Shown here piece by piece: positions 1 through 9,421 of a DNA stretch of 64,000 nucleotides. This DNA comes from Salinarchaeum sp. Harcht-Bsk1 (GTDB lineage Archaea; Halobacteriota; Halobacteria; Halobacteriales; Salinarchaeaceae). The notes under the pieces are model-generated. The model searched no databases. It was not told where the DNA came from and saw only the letters and a program-made list of their open reading frames with translations. Where the stretch lies: contig NC_021313.1 of NCBI RefSeq assembly GCF_000403645.1, forward strand, positions 372,001 through 436,000, in the 5' to 3' direction. Position 1 is the first letter of the stretch. Each line of letters starts with the position of its first letter. The position numbers and the translations under genes were made by a program.

Positions 1-435
1 CTGGTCGAACGGACCGACGACGTCTACGGGCTCGACCAGAGTCCCCACCAGCTCGAACGGGCGCTCGCCAAGCTCGGAGACGACGACCGCGTGGAGTTCC
101 ACCTCGGCGACGCCGAGCGGCTTCCCTACGAGACCGACAGCTTCGACGCCGTGTGGTCGTCAGGCTCGATCGAGTACTGGCCCGAACCAGTCCGGACGCT
201 CCGGGAGATGCGGCGCGTCTGCAAACCCGGTGGCACGGTCCTCGTCGTCGGTCCCAACGAGCCGAAATCTCGCATCGGCAAGGCACTTGCGGACGCGATC
301 ATGCTCTTCTACGGCGCGGCGGAGGCCGATCGGATGTTCGAGGCCGCTGGCTACGAGTCGGTCGAGCACTGGACGGACGGCCCCTCACACAAGCCGGACG
401 TCGCAGTCATCTCGATGGCGCAGGTGCCCGAGTAA
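1..435 (+). CDS. SAM-dependent class I methyltransferase, 3' part
   Basis: The reading frame is open from the first base, so the 5' end lies outside the window; 144 residues are visible. It contains the middle and end of a Rossmann methyltransferase: an acidic strand-2 end (VYGLDQS), a motif like LGDAERLPYETDSFDAVWS, which is the adenine-binding and post-motif region of UbiE-type enzymes, and LREMRRVCKPGG before the last strands. It resembles haloarchaeal quinone or small-molecule methyltransferases (Methyltransf_11), but the substrate cannot be read from this fragment. The glycine-rich SAM motif I is not in the window. It converges on the exported protein encoded at 559-1809. Confidence 0.85.
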   Translation: MVERTDDVYGLDQSPHQLERALAKLGDDDRVEFHLGDAERLPYETDSFDAVWSSGSIEYWPEPVRTLREMRRVCKPGGTVLVVGPNEPKSRIGKALADAIMLFYGAAEADRMFEAAGYESVEHWTDGPSHKPDVAVISMAQVPE

Positions 436-558
436 CCCCCGACAATCCGTTGCCCGTCCATTCGCTTCTCCCGCTACTGCATCAGATTCCGTCGTTATAG
501 CACCAGGGAACGGCGGGATTCGGGTCCAAGGACGAACGTCGCGTTCCTGACAACGTCG

Positions 559-1809
559 TTACGCCCAGGTCACGGACACGCTCGCCGATGCGTCCCCCGT
601 CGAAACCGATACGTCCGAGCCGTTTCGCGGGAGGACGACCCACGCCGTGCCGTCGGCGTTCGTCTCGCCCACGACGGTGCCCTCGACGGCGAGCGTTACG
701 TTCGACGCTGGTTCTCCACCTTCGGTGACGGTCACGCGTGCGGGGCCGGTGTCGTACGTCGGCCGGACCGAGACGGTCAGATTCCCGGTTTCGTTCGTGC
801 TGGCGGCGCCCACCGGAAGCGTCTCGTCGAGTGCCATCCGCTGGTACTCCCAGAAGACGTTCTCCGAGACGGCGTCGACGTAGCTACGGAGTGCGCCGTG
901 TTCGTAATTCAGCGCACCCTCGCCGAGGACGAGATAGAACTGACCGGAGACGCCCTGGCCAACCGACCCGAAGTCGTAGTTGGACCGGTACACCGGGTAC
1001 AGCTCCTCGACCGTGAGATCGGCGACCTCCGTCGGTGAGATGCCGCGCTCGGAACCGCCCACGAGCAGGTCGCTCCGATATGCTTCGCGGTGGTACGTGT
1101 CACCGTCGATCGTCGACAGAACGGTTCCGTTGGCCGACGCGAACGCGTAGAGCCGCTGTGGGGAACTCGAACCCGTCATCGCGTCGCCGACCTGCTGTCG
1201 CACGGGCCCCCGGAGTGCGATGATGTCGCCCCGAAGCGTACCGAGTTCGATCGACGCATCTGACGCCGAGTATACGTCTGCGTGGCCGTCGCTCTGTGGA
1301 TCGATCGGGTCGATGTCGTCTGCCAACCGTTCGAGTTGTCGCGCCTCCTCGTCGATCGCCCGAAGTTCAGCGAGGAACGTCTGTGTGCTCATTCCACCTC
1401 TGAGATACGCTCTCCGTACTTCTTTTTCGCGTGCGTGGAGGCGCTCGATGGATCGGTTCATCCCGCTGACCGTCTCCGCGAGAAGCTGCTGACGTCGGGT
1501 ATCGTTGTCGGCCTGCGCTAGCTGCGCGTCGAGGAGGTACCGATCGTAAGCGCCGTCGAGACGACTTCCCGATCGATCGACCGAGGCGCGAACGTTCGTA
1601 TCGACCACCGTCGTTCCTGATCGCAGATCCCCCGGGAGAACGACGCGTTCGGGAAGCGCGAGATCGCCAGGCGCCGGCTGTGGCTGGACGTCCTGGGCCG
1701 TATCGTTCTGGCCCGCAGACTGGAGTCCAACCGCCCCAGCGCCCGTCACGATCAGTAGCGCTGCGAGGCAAAGTGCGAGGGGTAGGGAGAGCCGAGTGGA
1801 GGGCAGCAT
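559..1809 (-). CDS. exported haloarchaeal protein with coiled-coil region and C-terminal beta domain
   Basis: I start this at the ATG (416 aa) rather than the GTG three codons upstream, because a CTTATAG element on this strand (about 1832-1838) lies 26 nt ahead of it. Residues 1-30 form a signal peptide (LALCLAALLIVTGAGA). Residues about 95-165 are highly charged, with a coiled-coil pattern (many E, R and L, for example IERLHAREKEVRRAY). The last 75 or so residues are Thr/Val-rich and look like an immunoglobulin-like or carboxypeptidase-regulatory beta sandwich. I see no C-terminal membrane anchor. It resembles the haloarchaeal DUF7096 family, from memory. It is divergent from a membrane-anchored winged-helix protein, and the two may act together. 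Function unknown. Confidence 0.75.
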   Translation of the reverse strand: MLPSTRLSLPLALCLAALLIVTGAGAVGLQSAGQNDTAQDVQPQPAPGDLALPERVVLPGDLRSGTTVVDTNVRASVDRSGSRLDGAYDRYLLDAQLAQADNDTRRQQLLAETVSGMNRSIERLHAREKEVRRAYLRGGMSTQTFLAELRAIDEEARQLERLADDIDPIDPQSDGHADVYSASDASIELGTLRGDIIALRGPVRQQVGDAMTGSSSPQRLYAFASANGTVLSTIDGDTYHREAYRSDLLVGGSERGISPTEVADLTVEELYPVYRSNYDFGSVGQGVSGQFYLVLGEGALNYEHGALRSYVDAVSENVFWEYQRMALDETLPVGAASTNETGNLTVSVRPTYDTGPARVTVTEGGEPASNVTLAVEGTVVGETNADGTAWVVLPRNGSDVSVSTGDASASVSVTWA

Positions 1810-1996
1810 GGTCGGCACGTATGTAGACTCCCACTATAAGCTAACCGACGGCGAGTCGAAGCGAGGCTCGACCGAACCCGCACAGACTGTTCACGCCAGA
1901 GAGCGGCCACGAGAAGCGTCGAAACCGTTTCAAATGCCCTGAGACGTTTTATCTGGCATAGAAAACATTTTCTCCCCGCATCGTGGAAGCCGTGGT

Positions 1997-3211
1997 ATGC
2001 GGACGACCGCTGCCGCCCTGACCTGCTTCCTCCTGGTCGCGGCCCTCACCGGGGCAGCGGCCGTCTCGGGGACGCCCTCCACGCAGGCCCCCGGCGCGAG
2101 CGACGCCACGGCCGACCTCGTTGACACCCAACCGGCACAACAGTTCAACGGTTCGAGTCCGGAGACGATCACGATCACCATCCAGAACGACGGTGACGCG
2201 CGGTTCGTGCTCTCGAAGACGTTCCCTGCGGGTACTGAGAGTGAACGTGCGGCCTTCGAGCGCCTCGCTCAGGACTTTCAAAGCGGTCAGTACGGTCGAC
2301 TCGGGTACGGGACCTTCGAGTCGATCGTCGACGACGTCGCCGCCGAAACCGGACGTGAGATGACCCTCACCGACGCTGGGCCCGCGACCACGGTCGACGG
2401 TGACGTCGGTCGACTCGAGTACCGGTTCACCTGGACGAACTTCGCACAGGTCAACAGCGACAACGTCACCGTGGGAGACGCGTTTCGGACTGGTGAGGGC
2501 CTCTGGCTCGACGGGTTGGGCGACGGCGATCGCCTCGTGATCGAAGCGCCCGACGGATACACCGTCGCGGAGAGCCCCTCCGGACCTGAGATCGTCGACG
2601 ACTCCCTCATCTGGAGGGGACCGGCGACCTTTGGGCCCGGTGATCTCGAGGCCACCTTCGAGGAGTCCCAGGGCGGATCGGCGTTCCCGATGACGGCGCT
2701 GCTGGCCGTCCTCGGCATCGTTCTTGCAGGACTCCTCGCCGTCGTCGGCTGGCGTATCGCCGATCGACAGTCCGACGAGACGTCGATCGGCGACCGGATC
2801 GGGACGCTCGTCGCTGCCAGCAGTTCGACGTCGGACGACGAGCGAGACGACGTCCCCGACGCCGAGGGGGGCACGAGCACCGGCGGCTCGGCAGCCTCCG
2901 AGGGCACCGCAGTTCCTGCCGACGTGGCCGCTGCATCCGCGGCCGACGAAGCCCCGTCGGCGGACACTGCGAATGGCGAGGAGACGGTCGACCCCGAACT
3001 CCTCAGCGACGGGGAGCGCGTCGAACACCTGCTCGAAGCGAACGGGGGACGCATGAAACAGGCGAACATCGTCACGGAGACGGGATGGTCGAACGCGAAA
3101 GTCTCCCAGTTGCTCTCGCGACTCGACGAGGAGGACCGCGTCGACAAACTCCGGATCGGTCGCGAGAACCTGATCACGCTGCCGGACGTGGACGTGACTG
3201 ACGACGAGTAA
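1997..3211 (+). CDS. membrane-anchored winged-helix protein (DUF7345/DUF7343-like)
   Basis: The protein has 404 aa. It starts with a signal peptide (about 1-25, TAAALTCFLLVAALTGAAA). An extracytoplasmic domain of about 200 residues follows, then one membrane segment at about 230-253 (LLAVLGIVLAGLLAVVGW). Next comes an acidic Ser/Asp/Glu-rich linker to about residue 335 and a C-terminal winged helix (about 340-400) with MKQANIVTETGWSNAKVSQ as the HTH core. The topology puts a sensor outside and a DNA-binding domain inside. Haloarchaea carry many such proteins, annotated as DUF7345 plus DUF7343. A TTTATC element at about 1949-1954 could be its promoter. The signal it senses and its targets are unknown. 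Confidence 0.8.
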   Translation: MRTTAAALTCFLLVAALTGAAAVSGTPSTQAPGASDATADLVDTQPAQQFNGSSPETITITIQNDGDARFVLSKTFPAGTESERAAFERLAQDFQSGQYGRLGYGTFESIVDDVAAETGREMTLTDAGPATTVDGDVGRLEYRFTWTNFAQVNSDNVTVGDAFRTGEGLWLDGLGDGDRLVIEAPDGYTVAESPSGPEIVDDSLIWRGPATFGPGDLEATFEESQGGSAFPMTALLAVLGIVLAGLLAVVGWRIADRQSDETSIGDRIGTLVAASSSTSDDERDDVPDAEGGTSTGGSAASEGTAVPADVAAASAADEAPSADTANGEETVDPELLSDGERVEHLLEANGGRMKQANIVTETGWSNAKVSQLLSRLDEEDRVDKLRIGRENLITLPDVDVTDDE

Positions 3212-3332
3212 GCAACAGAACGCGAGTTTACTCAAACCAACCGGGCGATTGTAACGGGCGCAACCCCTCGATATTCCTCGATTTCTCTGCGAAGCGAGAA
3301 CTCTCGGAGCGTTGCTAGTAGTTCCGCAAGGA

Positions 3333-3338
3333 TTTATC
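3333..3338 (+). promoter_or_regulatory. TATA box of etfBA
   Basis: TTTATC is centred 26-27 nt before the etfB start codon. This fits leaderless transcription beginning at or near the ATG. Confidence 0.6.
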
Positions 3339-3361
3339 TTGTAACCGGTCCACCATCCAGT

Positions 3362-4165
3362 ATGCAGATTCTGGTCACGGTAAAGGAGGTCGGCCAGCTC
3401 GGCGACGAAGTCGTCATCGACGACGGCGACGTCGCCGAATCGGCCCTGGAGTACGACCTGAACGAGTGGGACGAGTACGCGCTCGAGTCCGCCGTCCAGC
3501 TCTCCGAAACGCTCGACGACGTCGAGGTCGTGACGGCGACCATCGGCCCGGAGCGCAGCGAGGAGACGATCCGGATGGCGCTCGCGAAGGGCGCAGATCG
3601 GGCGGTCCGCATCTGGGACGACGCCATCGCGAACGACGACGGGGACGGACTCCTCGACACGCGCACCCGCGTGGAGCTCCTCTCCGCAGTCGTCGAGCGC
3701 GAGGAGCCGGACCTCGTCCTCACGGGCGTCCAGTCCGCAGACGCCACCTTCGGCTCGACGGGCGTCGCGCTCGCAGAGGCCATCGACACCGCGTGGGCAG
3801 CGGTCGTCAACGACCTCGAAATCGACGCAGACGCAGGTACGGCCTCCGTCCACCGGGAGCTCGAGGGCGGCATCGAGGAGCTCACCGACGTCGAACTTCC
3901 CGCAGTACTGACCATCCAGACCGGGATCAACGAGCCCCGGTACGCGAGCCTTCGGGGGATCCGTCAGGCGCAGTCCAAACCGCTGGACGTCCTGGACCTG
4001 GCGGAGCTGGGCGTCCCGGCCGACGCCATCGCTGGCTCCCTGGTGACCACCGCGATGTACGAGCCCGAGTCCAGCAGCGACGCCGAACTCTGGGAGGGCG
4101 ACGCCGAGGCGACCGCCGGGCAGCTCGCTGACTTCCTGCGGGATTCGGGGGTGATCGAGGGATGA
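3362..4165 (+). CDS. etfB: electron transfer flavoprotein subunit beta
   Basis: 267 aa, full length for EtfB/FixA. It opens with the typical MQILVTVKEV and continues with the family pattern EYDLNEWDEYALESA. The adenine-nucleotide-binding signature region (LVLTGVQSADATFGSTGVA) and the late EPRYASLRGIRQAQSKP stretch match the beta subunit. EtfB binds AMP and pairs with EtfA to carry electrons from acyl-CoA and other flavin dehydrogenases to ETF:quinone oxidoreductase. The stop overlaps the etfA start (ATGA), so the two are translationally coupled. No fixC or fixX gene lies beside them, so the quinone oxidoreductase must be elsewhere. Confidence 0.95.
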   Translation: MQILVTVKEVGQLGDEVVIDDGDVAESALEYDLNEWDEYALESAVQLSETLDDVEVVTATIGPERSEETIRMALAKGADRAVRIWDDAIANDDGDGLLDTRTRVELLSAVVEREEPDLVLTGVQSADATFGSTGVALAEAIDTAWAAVVNDLEIDADAGTASVHRELEGGIEELTDVELPAVLTIQTGINEPRYASLRGIRQAQSKPLDVLDLAELGVPADAIAGSLVTTAMYEPESSSDAELWEGDAEATAGQLADFLRDSGVIEG

Positions 4166-5136
4166 GCGACGTCCTCGCAGTCGCCGAGCATCGACGAGGC
4201 GAACTCCGACCGGTCAGCCACGAACTGCTCACCGTCGGTCGCGAGGTCGCAGATGCGAGCGGTGGCGACCTCCACGTCGCCGTCATCAGCGGAACCGTCG
4301 AGGAGTACGCAGAGGACCTGAACCGCGAGGGCGTCGACGCGATCCACACGATCGCGAACGGCGAGGAATTCAACCACGACCTCACCGTCGAGAGCCTCGA
4401 CGCGCTCTGGGCCGACCTCGACGCGACCTACCTCCTCGCGCCGAACTCGGTCAACGGCCTCGACTACGTCCCTGCGATCGCCCAGCGCCTCGACCTCCCG
4501 CTCGTCACCGACACGATCGACGTCTCCCTCGACGACGGGCTCGAGGTCACTCGCGAACGGTACGGCTCCAAGGTCGAGACCACGATCGCCGTTGACGTCG
4601 AAGCCGAGGGCGGAGCGGTCGTCTCCGTCCGCGACGGCGAGTGGCCGCCAGCCGAGGGCGTCGGCGACGCCGCGATCGAGGCCTTCGATCCTCAGATCGA
4701 CGAGTCTCGGATCCGCTCGACCGTCACCGGCTTCCAGGAGGTCGGCGCAGGCGACGTCGACATCTCGGAGGCCGACTTCATCGTCTCGATTGGCCGCGGA
4801 ATCGAGGAAGAAGAGAACATCGAGTTGATCGAGGCCCTCGTGGAGGCCACCGGCGCGACGCTGTCGGCCTCCCGGCCCGTCGTCGACAACGAGTGGCTCC
4901 CGAAGAACCGACAGGTCGGACAGTCCGGGAAGACCGTCACGCCGGACGTCTACATCGCGATCGGTATCTCCGGCGCCGTCCAGCACGTGGCCGGGATGAA
5001 GGGCTCGGACACGATCGTCGCGATCAACACCGACCCCGACGCCCCCATCTTCGACATCGCTGACTACGGCATCGTCGGCGACCTCTTCGACGTCGTGCCA
5101 GCGCTGATCGAGGAGTTCGGCGGCGAGGCGCCCTGA
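4162..5136 (+). CDS. etfA: electron transfer flavoprotein subunit alpha
   Basis: 324 aa. The C-terminal FAD-binding domain is clear: [39 protein letters not shown] and [18 protein letters not shown]. These are the conserved EtfA contacts to the FAD of the heterodimer. The N-terminal alpha/beta domain (residues 1-180) is also present. It overlaps etfB by 4 bp and the two form one operon. Expected role: it holds the redox-active FAD of the ETF heterodimer in the cytoplasm, serving fatty-acid and amino-acid oxidation. Confidence 0.95.
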   Translation: MSDVLAVAEHRRGELRPVSHELLTVGREVADASGGDLHVAVISGTVEEYAEDLNREGVDAIHTIANGEEFNHDLTVESLDALWADLDATYLLAPNSVNGLDYVPAIAQRLDLPLVTDTIDVSLDDGLEVTRERYGSKVETTIAVDVEAEGGAVVSVRDGEWPPAEGVGDAAIEAFDPQIDESRIRSTVTGFQEVGAGDVDISEADFIVSIGRGIEEEENIELIEALVEATGATLSASRPVVDNEWLPKNRQVGQSGKTVTPDVYIAIGISGAVQHVAGMKGSDTIVAINTDPDAPIFDIADYGIVGDLFDVVPALIEEFGGEAP

Positions 5137-5251
5137 CGACTCCGCTTCGGTCCGCAGCCTCCGAGCGGGTCCTGAAGGATAGCAGGTCCCTCGGTCGAGC
5201 GCCGATCTCCTTTCGACACTCTCTTGCCTGAATTGCCCCAAGCGACTGTAG

Positions 5252-6094
5252 ATGGAGTTCCTCCAGCGTCGCCGGTCACTCGTGGAGGACCGACTTACCG
5301 AGGTCGTCTCGGCGGTCGACCCAGCCGAACTCTCCGCCGAGATGGAGCACGTCGCGCTCGCCGGTGGCAAGCGCGTCCGGCCGATGGTCACGATTCTGGC
5401 CTGTGAAGCCGCTGGTGGGGAGCCCGAGGACGCCGTCGAGTTCGGCGTCGGCGTCGAACTCGTCCACAACGCCTCGCTCGTCATCGACGACATCATCGAT
5501 CGCTCCGAGGTGCGCCGCGGGACCGACAGCGCGTGGTTCGCGTTCGGACACGGTCCGGCGATCGTTGCGAGCGACGGGTTGCTCGGCGAGGCGTTCGCAC
5601 AGTTCGCCAACGACGGGCAGGCGACGGAAGTCGTGACGGCCGCGATGGTCGAACTCGGCGAGGGCGAGGCAACGGAGCTGCAAGCAATCCCCGACGGCGA
5701 GGCGGAATACCTCGAACTCGCTCGCCGAAAGACCGGCGCCCTCTTTCGGGCCGCCGCGGAGCTCGGAGCGATCGCCGCCGACGCCGACCAGGAGGCGATC
5801 GACGCCTTCGGCGAGTACGCCGAGCGGGTCGGCGTCGCCTTCCAGATTCGCGACGACGTGCTCGACGCGACGGCAGCCGCGGACGACCTCGGCAAGCCGA
5901 CGGGCCAGGACGCGGCGATGGACCGCCCGTCGATCGTCCACGTCACCGACCTCGATCCGGAGGCGGCCAACGACCGGGCTCGCGAGGAGGCAGACCTCGC
6001 GCTCGCGGCACTCGACCGGGTCGAACTGGAGAACGACACCGCCGAGGGCTACCTCCGGGATCTCGCGGAGTTCGTGGTCGTCCGGGAGCGGTAG
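5252..6094 (+). CDS. polyprenyl diphosphate synthase family protein
   Basis: 280 aa. The first aspartate-rich motif is LVIDDIIDRSEVRRG (DDxxD plus RR) and the second is AFQIRDDVLDA. GGKRVRP near residue 40 is the substrate-phosphate motif. The enzyme is therefore a trans-isoprenyl diphosphate synthase with all key aspartates. It is shorter and more divergent than the idsA product encoded at 19169-20224. The residues before the first motif (VHNASLV) differ from those of idsA (IQSFTLI), so chain length may differ. A role in longer prenyl chains such as menaquinone tails is possible but not shown. It is 115 bp downstream of etfA and may have its own promoter. Confidence 0.85.
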   Translation: MEFLQRRRSLVEDRLTEVVSAVDPAELSAEMEHVALAGGKRVRPMVTILACEAAGGEPEDAVEFGVGVELVHNASLVIDDIIDRSEVRRGTDSAWFAFGHGPAIVASDGLLGEAFAQFANDGQATEVVTAAMVELGEGEATELQAIPDGEAEYLELARRKTGALFRAAAELGAIAADADQEAIDAFGEYAERVGVAFQIRDDVLDATAAADDLGKPTGQDAAMDRPSIVHVTDLDPEAANDRAREEADLALAALDRVELENDTAEGYLRDLAEFVVVRER

Positions 6095-6195
6095 CCCCGC
6101 GTCACTCACCGCCGACTGCTTTTGCACTGCACTGGCTAGGAAATAGCAACGATTGCGACGAGGATCCGGTGCCGTCGTCGTCCCGAGAATGGTGG

Positions 6196-7284
6196 CTACG
6201 ACGCTGGATCTGCGTCGCGTGGGAACCGCGACTCGGCGATGGCGAACGTCAGCGTGCTCGCGACGCCGAGGAAGAAGCCGCCCGCGAGCGCCACGGCGAG
6301 GAAGGAGAGGCTCACCTGGTCGATCACGTAGCCACTTGCAGCGTAGAGCACGATCGCGATCGAGCCCACGTAGAAGGGCGCGTTGAGATAGCGCCACTCC
6401 ATCGTCCCGGCGAGGTATTCGTCGGTGATCTGGCCGAAGCTGGTGGTCAATCCGGCGGCTGCGAACCACGTGATCGCGCCGTAGGCGATCGCAGCGCCGA
6501 TCTCGATCGCACCGAGCGCGGTGTCACTGTCGGCGCGGGTCGCGTCGAGTTGTTCGAGCCCATTGATGCCACCGACCAACATGATCACCAGGGCCACCAT
6601 CGTCGTCACGATCGTCACGCGCCCGTCGTAGAGGCCGGTCCGGAGCCGATCCACCGTGCGATCGAGCGTCGAGCCGAGACCGAGCCCGCGGCCGAGGAGG
6701 TAGAGCCCGATGAGCCCGCTCGTGAGTCCGAGCACGACGCCGGGCATGTCGAAGTAGCTCGCGACGACCGCGAGCGGGTAGATCATCAGGAGGATTCCGA
6801 GGGGAACGAGCAGGGTGCCACGCGTCTCCGGGTCGTCGAGCACCTGTTTGATCGTGTAGTACATCGACTCGAGGTCCTGGGCCTGGCGAACGACGACCCG
6901 GCGGACGCCGTCGACCTGCACGCGCGACCGGATCACCGGCATCACGCTCTCGTCCTGGGCGCCGTCGGTGACGACGAGCGCGCGAACCTCCTCGCCCGTC
7001 TCGAGGCCGGCGAGAATCTCGTCGACCTCCTCACCGACGCGGCGATTTGCGCGAACGTCGTCGCCGTTCTCGCCAGCGACGGCTGCGACGACGACGGACT
7101 CGTCGGTCACCTCCGTGTCGACGTTGACCCCTTTGAAGAGGACGTTCACGTCGGAGTCCTCCGGATCGGCGGTCGCGAGCGCAACCGCTGCCTCTTCGAC
7201 GCACTCCCGACCGACGACAGGGGTCTCGATCCCGGTCTTCCGGCCGATGTCGTCGTCGAGGTCCACGCAGAGGACCAGCAGCAT
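6196..7284 (-). CDS. DUF373 family membrane protein
   Basis: I place the start at the ATG giving MLLVLCVDLDDDIGRKTG (362 aa), the conserved N-terminus of DUF373. A longer frame runs upstream through a tandem repeat and is unlikely to be translated. Residues 1-150 are a soluble alpha/beta domain with an Asp cluster (CVDLDDD) and a VRALVVTDGAQDESVMPVI segment. The C-terminal 200 residues hold about six membrane segments. The family is archaeal and of unknown function. The gene is divergent from the thermosome gene across 299 bp. Confidence 0.9.
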   Translation of the reverse strand: MLLVLCVDLDDDIGRKTGIETPVVGRECVEEAAVALATADPEDSDVNVLFKGVNVDTEVTDESVVVAAVAGENGDDVRANRRVGEEVDEILAGLETGEEVRALVVTDGAQDESVMPVIRSRVQVDGVRRVVVRQAQDLESMYYTIKQVLDDPETRGTLLVPLGILLMIYPLAVVASYFDMPGVVLGLTSGLIGLYLLGRGLGLGSTLDRTVDRLRTGLYDGRVTIVTTMVALVIMLVGGINGLEQLDATRADSDTALGAIEIGAAIAYGAITWFAAAGLTTSFGQITDEYLAGTMEWRYLNAPFYVGSIAIVLYAASGYVIDQVSLSFLAVALAGGFFLGVASTLTFAIAESRFPRDADPAS

Positions 7285-7354
7285 TGCCAGGTGATTCGTC
7301 GTGGCCCCATACAACAGTTCCGGAGGCTTCAGCGCGCGCTGGAGCAAGGAGCGA

Positions 7355-7426
7355 ATCTGCCACGAGTTTCGCCACCGGATCTGCAACGAGTTCCGTCGGA
7401 GAATCCGCCACGAGTTTCAGCGCCGA
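7355..7426. repeat. three tandem 24-bp repeats upstream of the thermosome gene
   Basis: Three head-to-tail units of exactly 24 bp begin at 7355, 7379 and 7403. Each starts ATCYGCMACGAGTTYC and then varies. A fourth, truncated unit begins with ATCAGCC at 7427. They lie in the 299-bp divergent region between DUF373 and cct, about 120-190 bp upstream of the cct TATA box. The 24-bp period would be eight codons in any frame, but no credible gene covers them. Confidence 0.8.
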
Positions 7427-7545
7427 ATCAGCCGTTCGCTCCCCCGCACGCCCGCGAAGCGCTGCCGAGTTCCCCTCTTGTACCCGCCGCGTCCGAATCC
7501 TGCGATCGCGTCACAGTCGGGCGTCGTGCCACCGAACGAGAAAGA

Positions 7546-7553
7546 TTTATATA
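7546..7553 (+). promoter_or_regulatory. TATA box of thermosome gene
   Basis: TTTATATA, preceded by the purine-rich GAGAAAGA (BRE-like), is the strongest TATA element I see in the window. It is centred about 34 nt before the ATG, which leaves a leader of several nucleotides. This fits the strong, heat-inducible cct promoters known in haloarchaea. Confidence 0.75.
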
Positions 7554-7583
7554 GAATTGCTAAGTACATTCTACCGACTCACA

Positions 7584-9164
7584 ATGGCCGAATCACAGCA
7601 GCGACGCATGGGCGGACAGCCCCTGTTCATCCTCAACGAGGACAGTTCGCGAACGAGCGGTCGGGACGCCAGGCAGGCAAACATCTCCGCCGGGAAGGCC
7701 ATCGCAGAGGCCGTCCGGACGACACTCGGCCCGCGCGGCATGGACAAGATGCTCGTCAGCGACGGCGACGTCGTCATCACGAACGACGGCGCCACCATCC
7801 TCGAAGAGATGGACATCGAGCATCCCGCCGCGGACATGATCGTCGAGGTCGCCCAGACCCAGCAGGAGGAGGTCGGCGACGGCACGACGACGTCCGCGAT
7901 CCTGACGGGACGTCTGCTCGCGCAGGCCGAGGACCTCTTCGACGACGACGTCCACCCGACGACGATCGTCGAAGGATACCACGCGGCCGCCGAAATCGCG
8001 GCCGAGGCCATCGACGACGTGGCGATCGACGCCGCGATCGACGAGGACGTGCTCCGGACGGTCGCCGAGTCCTCGATGACCGGCAAGGGCACCGGCGGCG
8101 TCACCGCCGAATCTCTCGCGAAAGTGGTCGTCGACGCCGTCACGCAGGTACGCGACGGCGACGACGTCTCCCGCGAGAACATCACGGTCCACACGCAGGC
8201 CGGGGCCTCCTCTGCCGCCACCGAACTCGTCGAGGGCATCGTCCTCGACGAGGAGGCTGCCCACGGGCAGATGCCCAAGACGGTCGAGGACGCGAGCGTC
8301 GCCGTCCTGGACGTCGAACTTGGCGTCCGGACCGGCGACGTCGACGCGGAGTACACCGTCGAGAGCGTCGACCAGCTCACGAAGGCCATGGAAGCCGAGG
8401 AAGGCGAACTCCGCAAGCACGTCGAGGCGCTCTCCGACGCCGGCGTCGACGTCGTGTTCACGACGGAAGATATCGACGACCGCGTCGCCGCACAGCTCGG
8501 CCGCGCGGGCATCCTCGCCTTCGAGAGCCTCAGCGGCTCCGACGCGACCGCAGTCGCCAACGCCACCGGCGCCTCCCGCGTCGGTGACCTCGACGACCTC
8601 GAGGAGCCCGACCTCGGCCACGTCGAGACCGTCCGTGCCGAGACCTACGAGGACGACGAGCTCGCGTTCGTCGAGGGCGGCGCAGCCGCGAAGGCCGTCA
8701 CCATCTTCTGCCGCGGCGGCACCGAGCACGTCGTCGACGAGGTCGAGCGCGCCATCGAGGACGCGCTGGACGTCGTCACCGCGGCCGCCGAGTCCGGCGA
8801 GGTCGTTCCCGGTGCCGGTGCCGCAGAGATCGCCATCGCGGACCGCGTTCGCGAGGAGTCCGCGAGCGTCGAGGGGCGCAAGCAGCTCGCCGTCGACGCC
8901 TTCGCCGACGCCATCGACGCCATCCCCCGTACGCTCGCCGAGAACGCTGGCGCCGACCCGATCGACACGCTCGTGGACCTCCGCGCCCTCCACGACTCGG
9001 AGGGCCGCGCCGGCCTGATCGCCGAGGACCGCGAAGCGGAGGTCGGTGACCCCGTCGAGCACGGCGTCCTCGACCCCGCCGCCGTCAAGCAGGAGGCCGT
9101 CGAGAGCGCGACCGAGGCCGCGACGATGATCGTCCGCATCGACGACGTCATCTCCGCGAGCTAA
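7584..9164 (+). CDS. thermosome subunit (group II chaperonin)
   Basis: 526 aa when started at [17 protein letters not shown], where the conserved part begins. A longer in-frame start from 7284 would run through the promoter and the repeats. Chaperonin motifs are present: [14 protein letters not shown], the ATPase loop [24 protein letters not shown]-like ([11 protein letters not shown]) and [13 protein letters not shown] near the C-terminus. It forms the two-ring cytosolic folding machine. Haloarchaea usually have two or three cct paralogues; which one this is cannot be told here. The end lacks the Gly/Met-rich tail found in some thermosome subunits. Confidence 0.95.
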   Translation: MAESQQRRMGGQPLFILNEDSSRTSGRDARQANISAGKAIAEAVRTTLGPRGMDKMLVSDGDVVITNDGATILEEMDIEHPAADMIVEVAQTQQEEVGDGTTTSAILTGRLLAQAEDLFDDDVHPTTIVEGYHAAAEIAAEAIDDVAIDAAIDEDVLRTVAESSMTGKGTGGVTAESLAKVVVDAVTQVRDGDDVSRENITVHTQAGASSAATELVEGIVLDEEAAHGQMPKTVEDASVAVLDVELGVRTGDVDAEYTVESVDQLTKAMEAEEGELRKHVEALSDAGVDVVFTTEDIDDRVAAQLGRAGILAFESLSGSDATAVANATGASRVGDLDDLEEPDLGHVETVRAETYEDDELAFVEGGAAAKAVTIFCRGGTEHVVDEVERAIEDALDVVTAAAESGEVVPGAGAAEIAIADRVREESASVEGRKQLAVDAFADAIDAIPRTLAENAGADPIDTLVDLRALHDSEGRAGLIAEDREAEVGDPVEHGVLDPAAVKQEAVESATEAATMIVRIDDVISAS

Positions 9165-9421
9165 TCGACGTCGTAGCGACCTGCGAGCACTTCGTTTTCG
9201 ACACCCTCATACGGGTAGCACGGTTCGTACTGGTCCGGTTCCGTTCTTCCCCTCGGGGGCCGACGTCCGGGGGCGACGAGTCGATAGCGCACAGCACGTT
9301 CGCCGCGGTCGCTGGCGCCCTGCTCGTTCCGGTCGCGTTCACTCTCGCGGCTGGGGTGCGACTGACGGAATGCGTCGACGAGCAGGCTGGTCGGCCACAG
9401 TCCAGATCGGCACCGACCGAG

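Noticed and set aside
3362-5136. A full fixABCX bifurcating system
   Set aside because: Only fixA/fixB homologues (etfB, etfA) are present; no fixC or fixX lies on either side.
7355-7426. CRISPR array
   Set aside because: Units are contiguous at 24 bp with no spacers, and no cas genes are near.
5533-7554. A 673-codon plus-strand frame over the prenyl synthase and DUF373 genes
   Set aside because: Arg/Gly-rich shadow composition, and two recognisable genes occupy the region in other frames.
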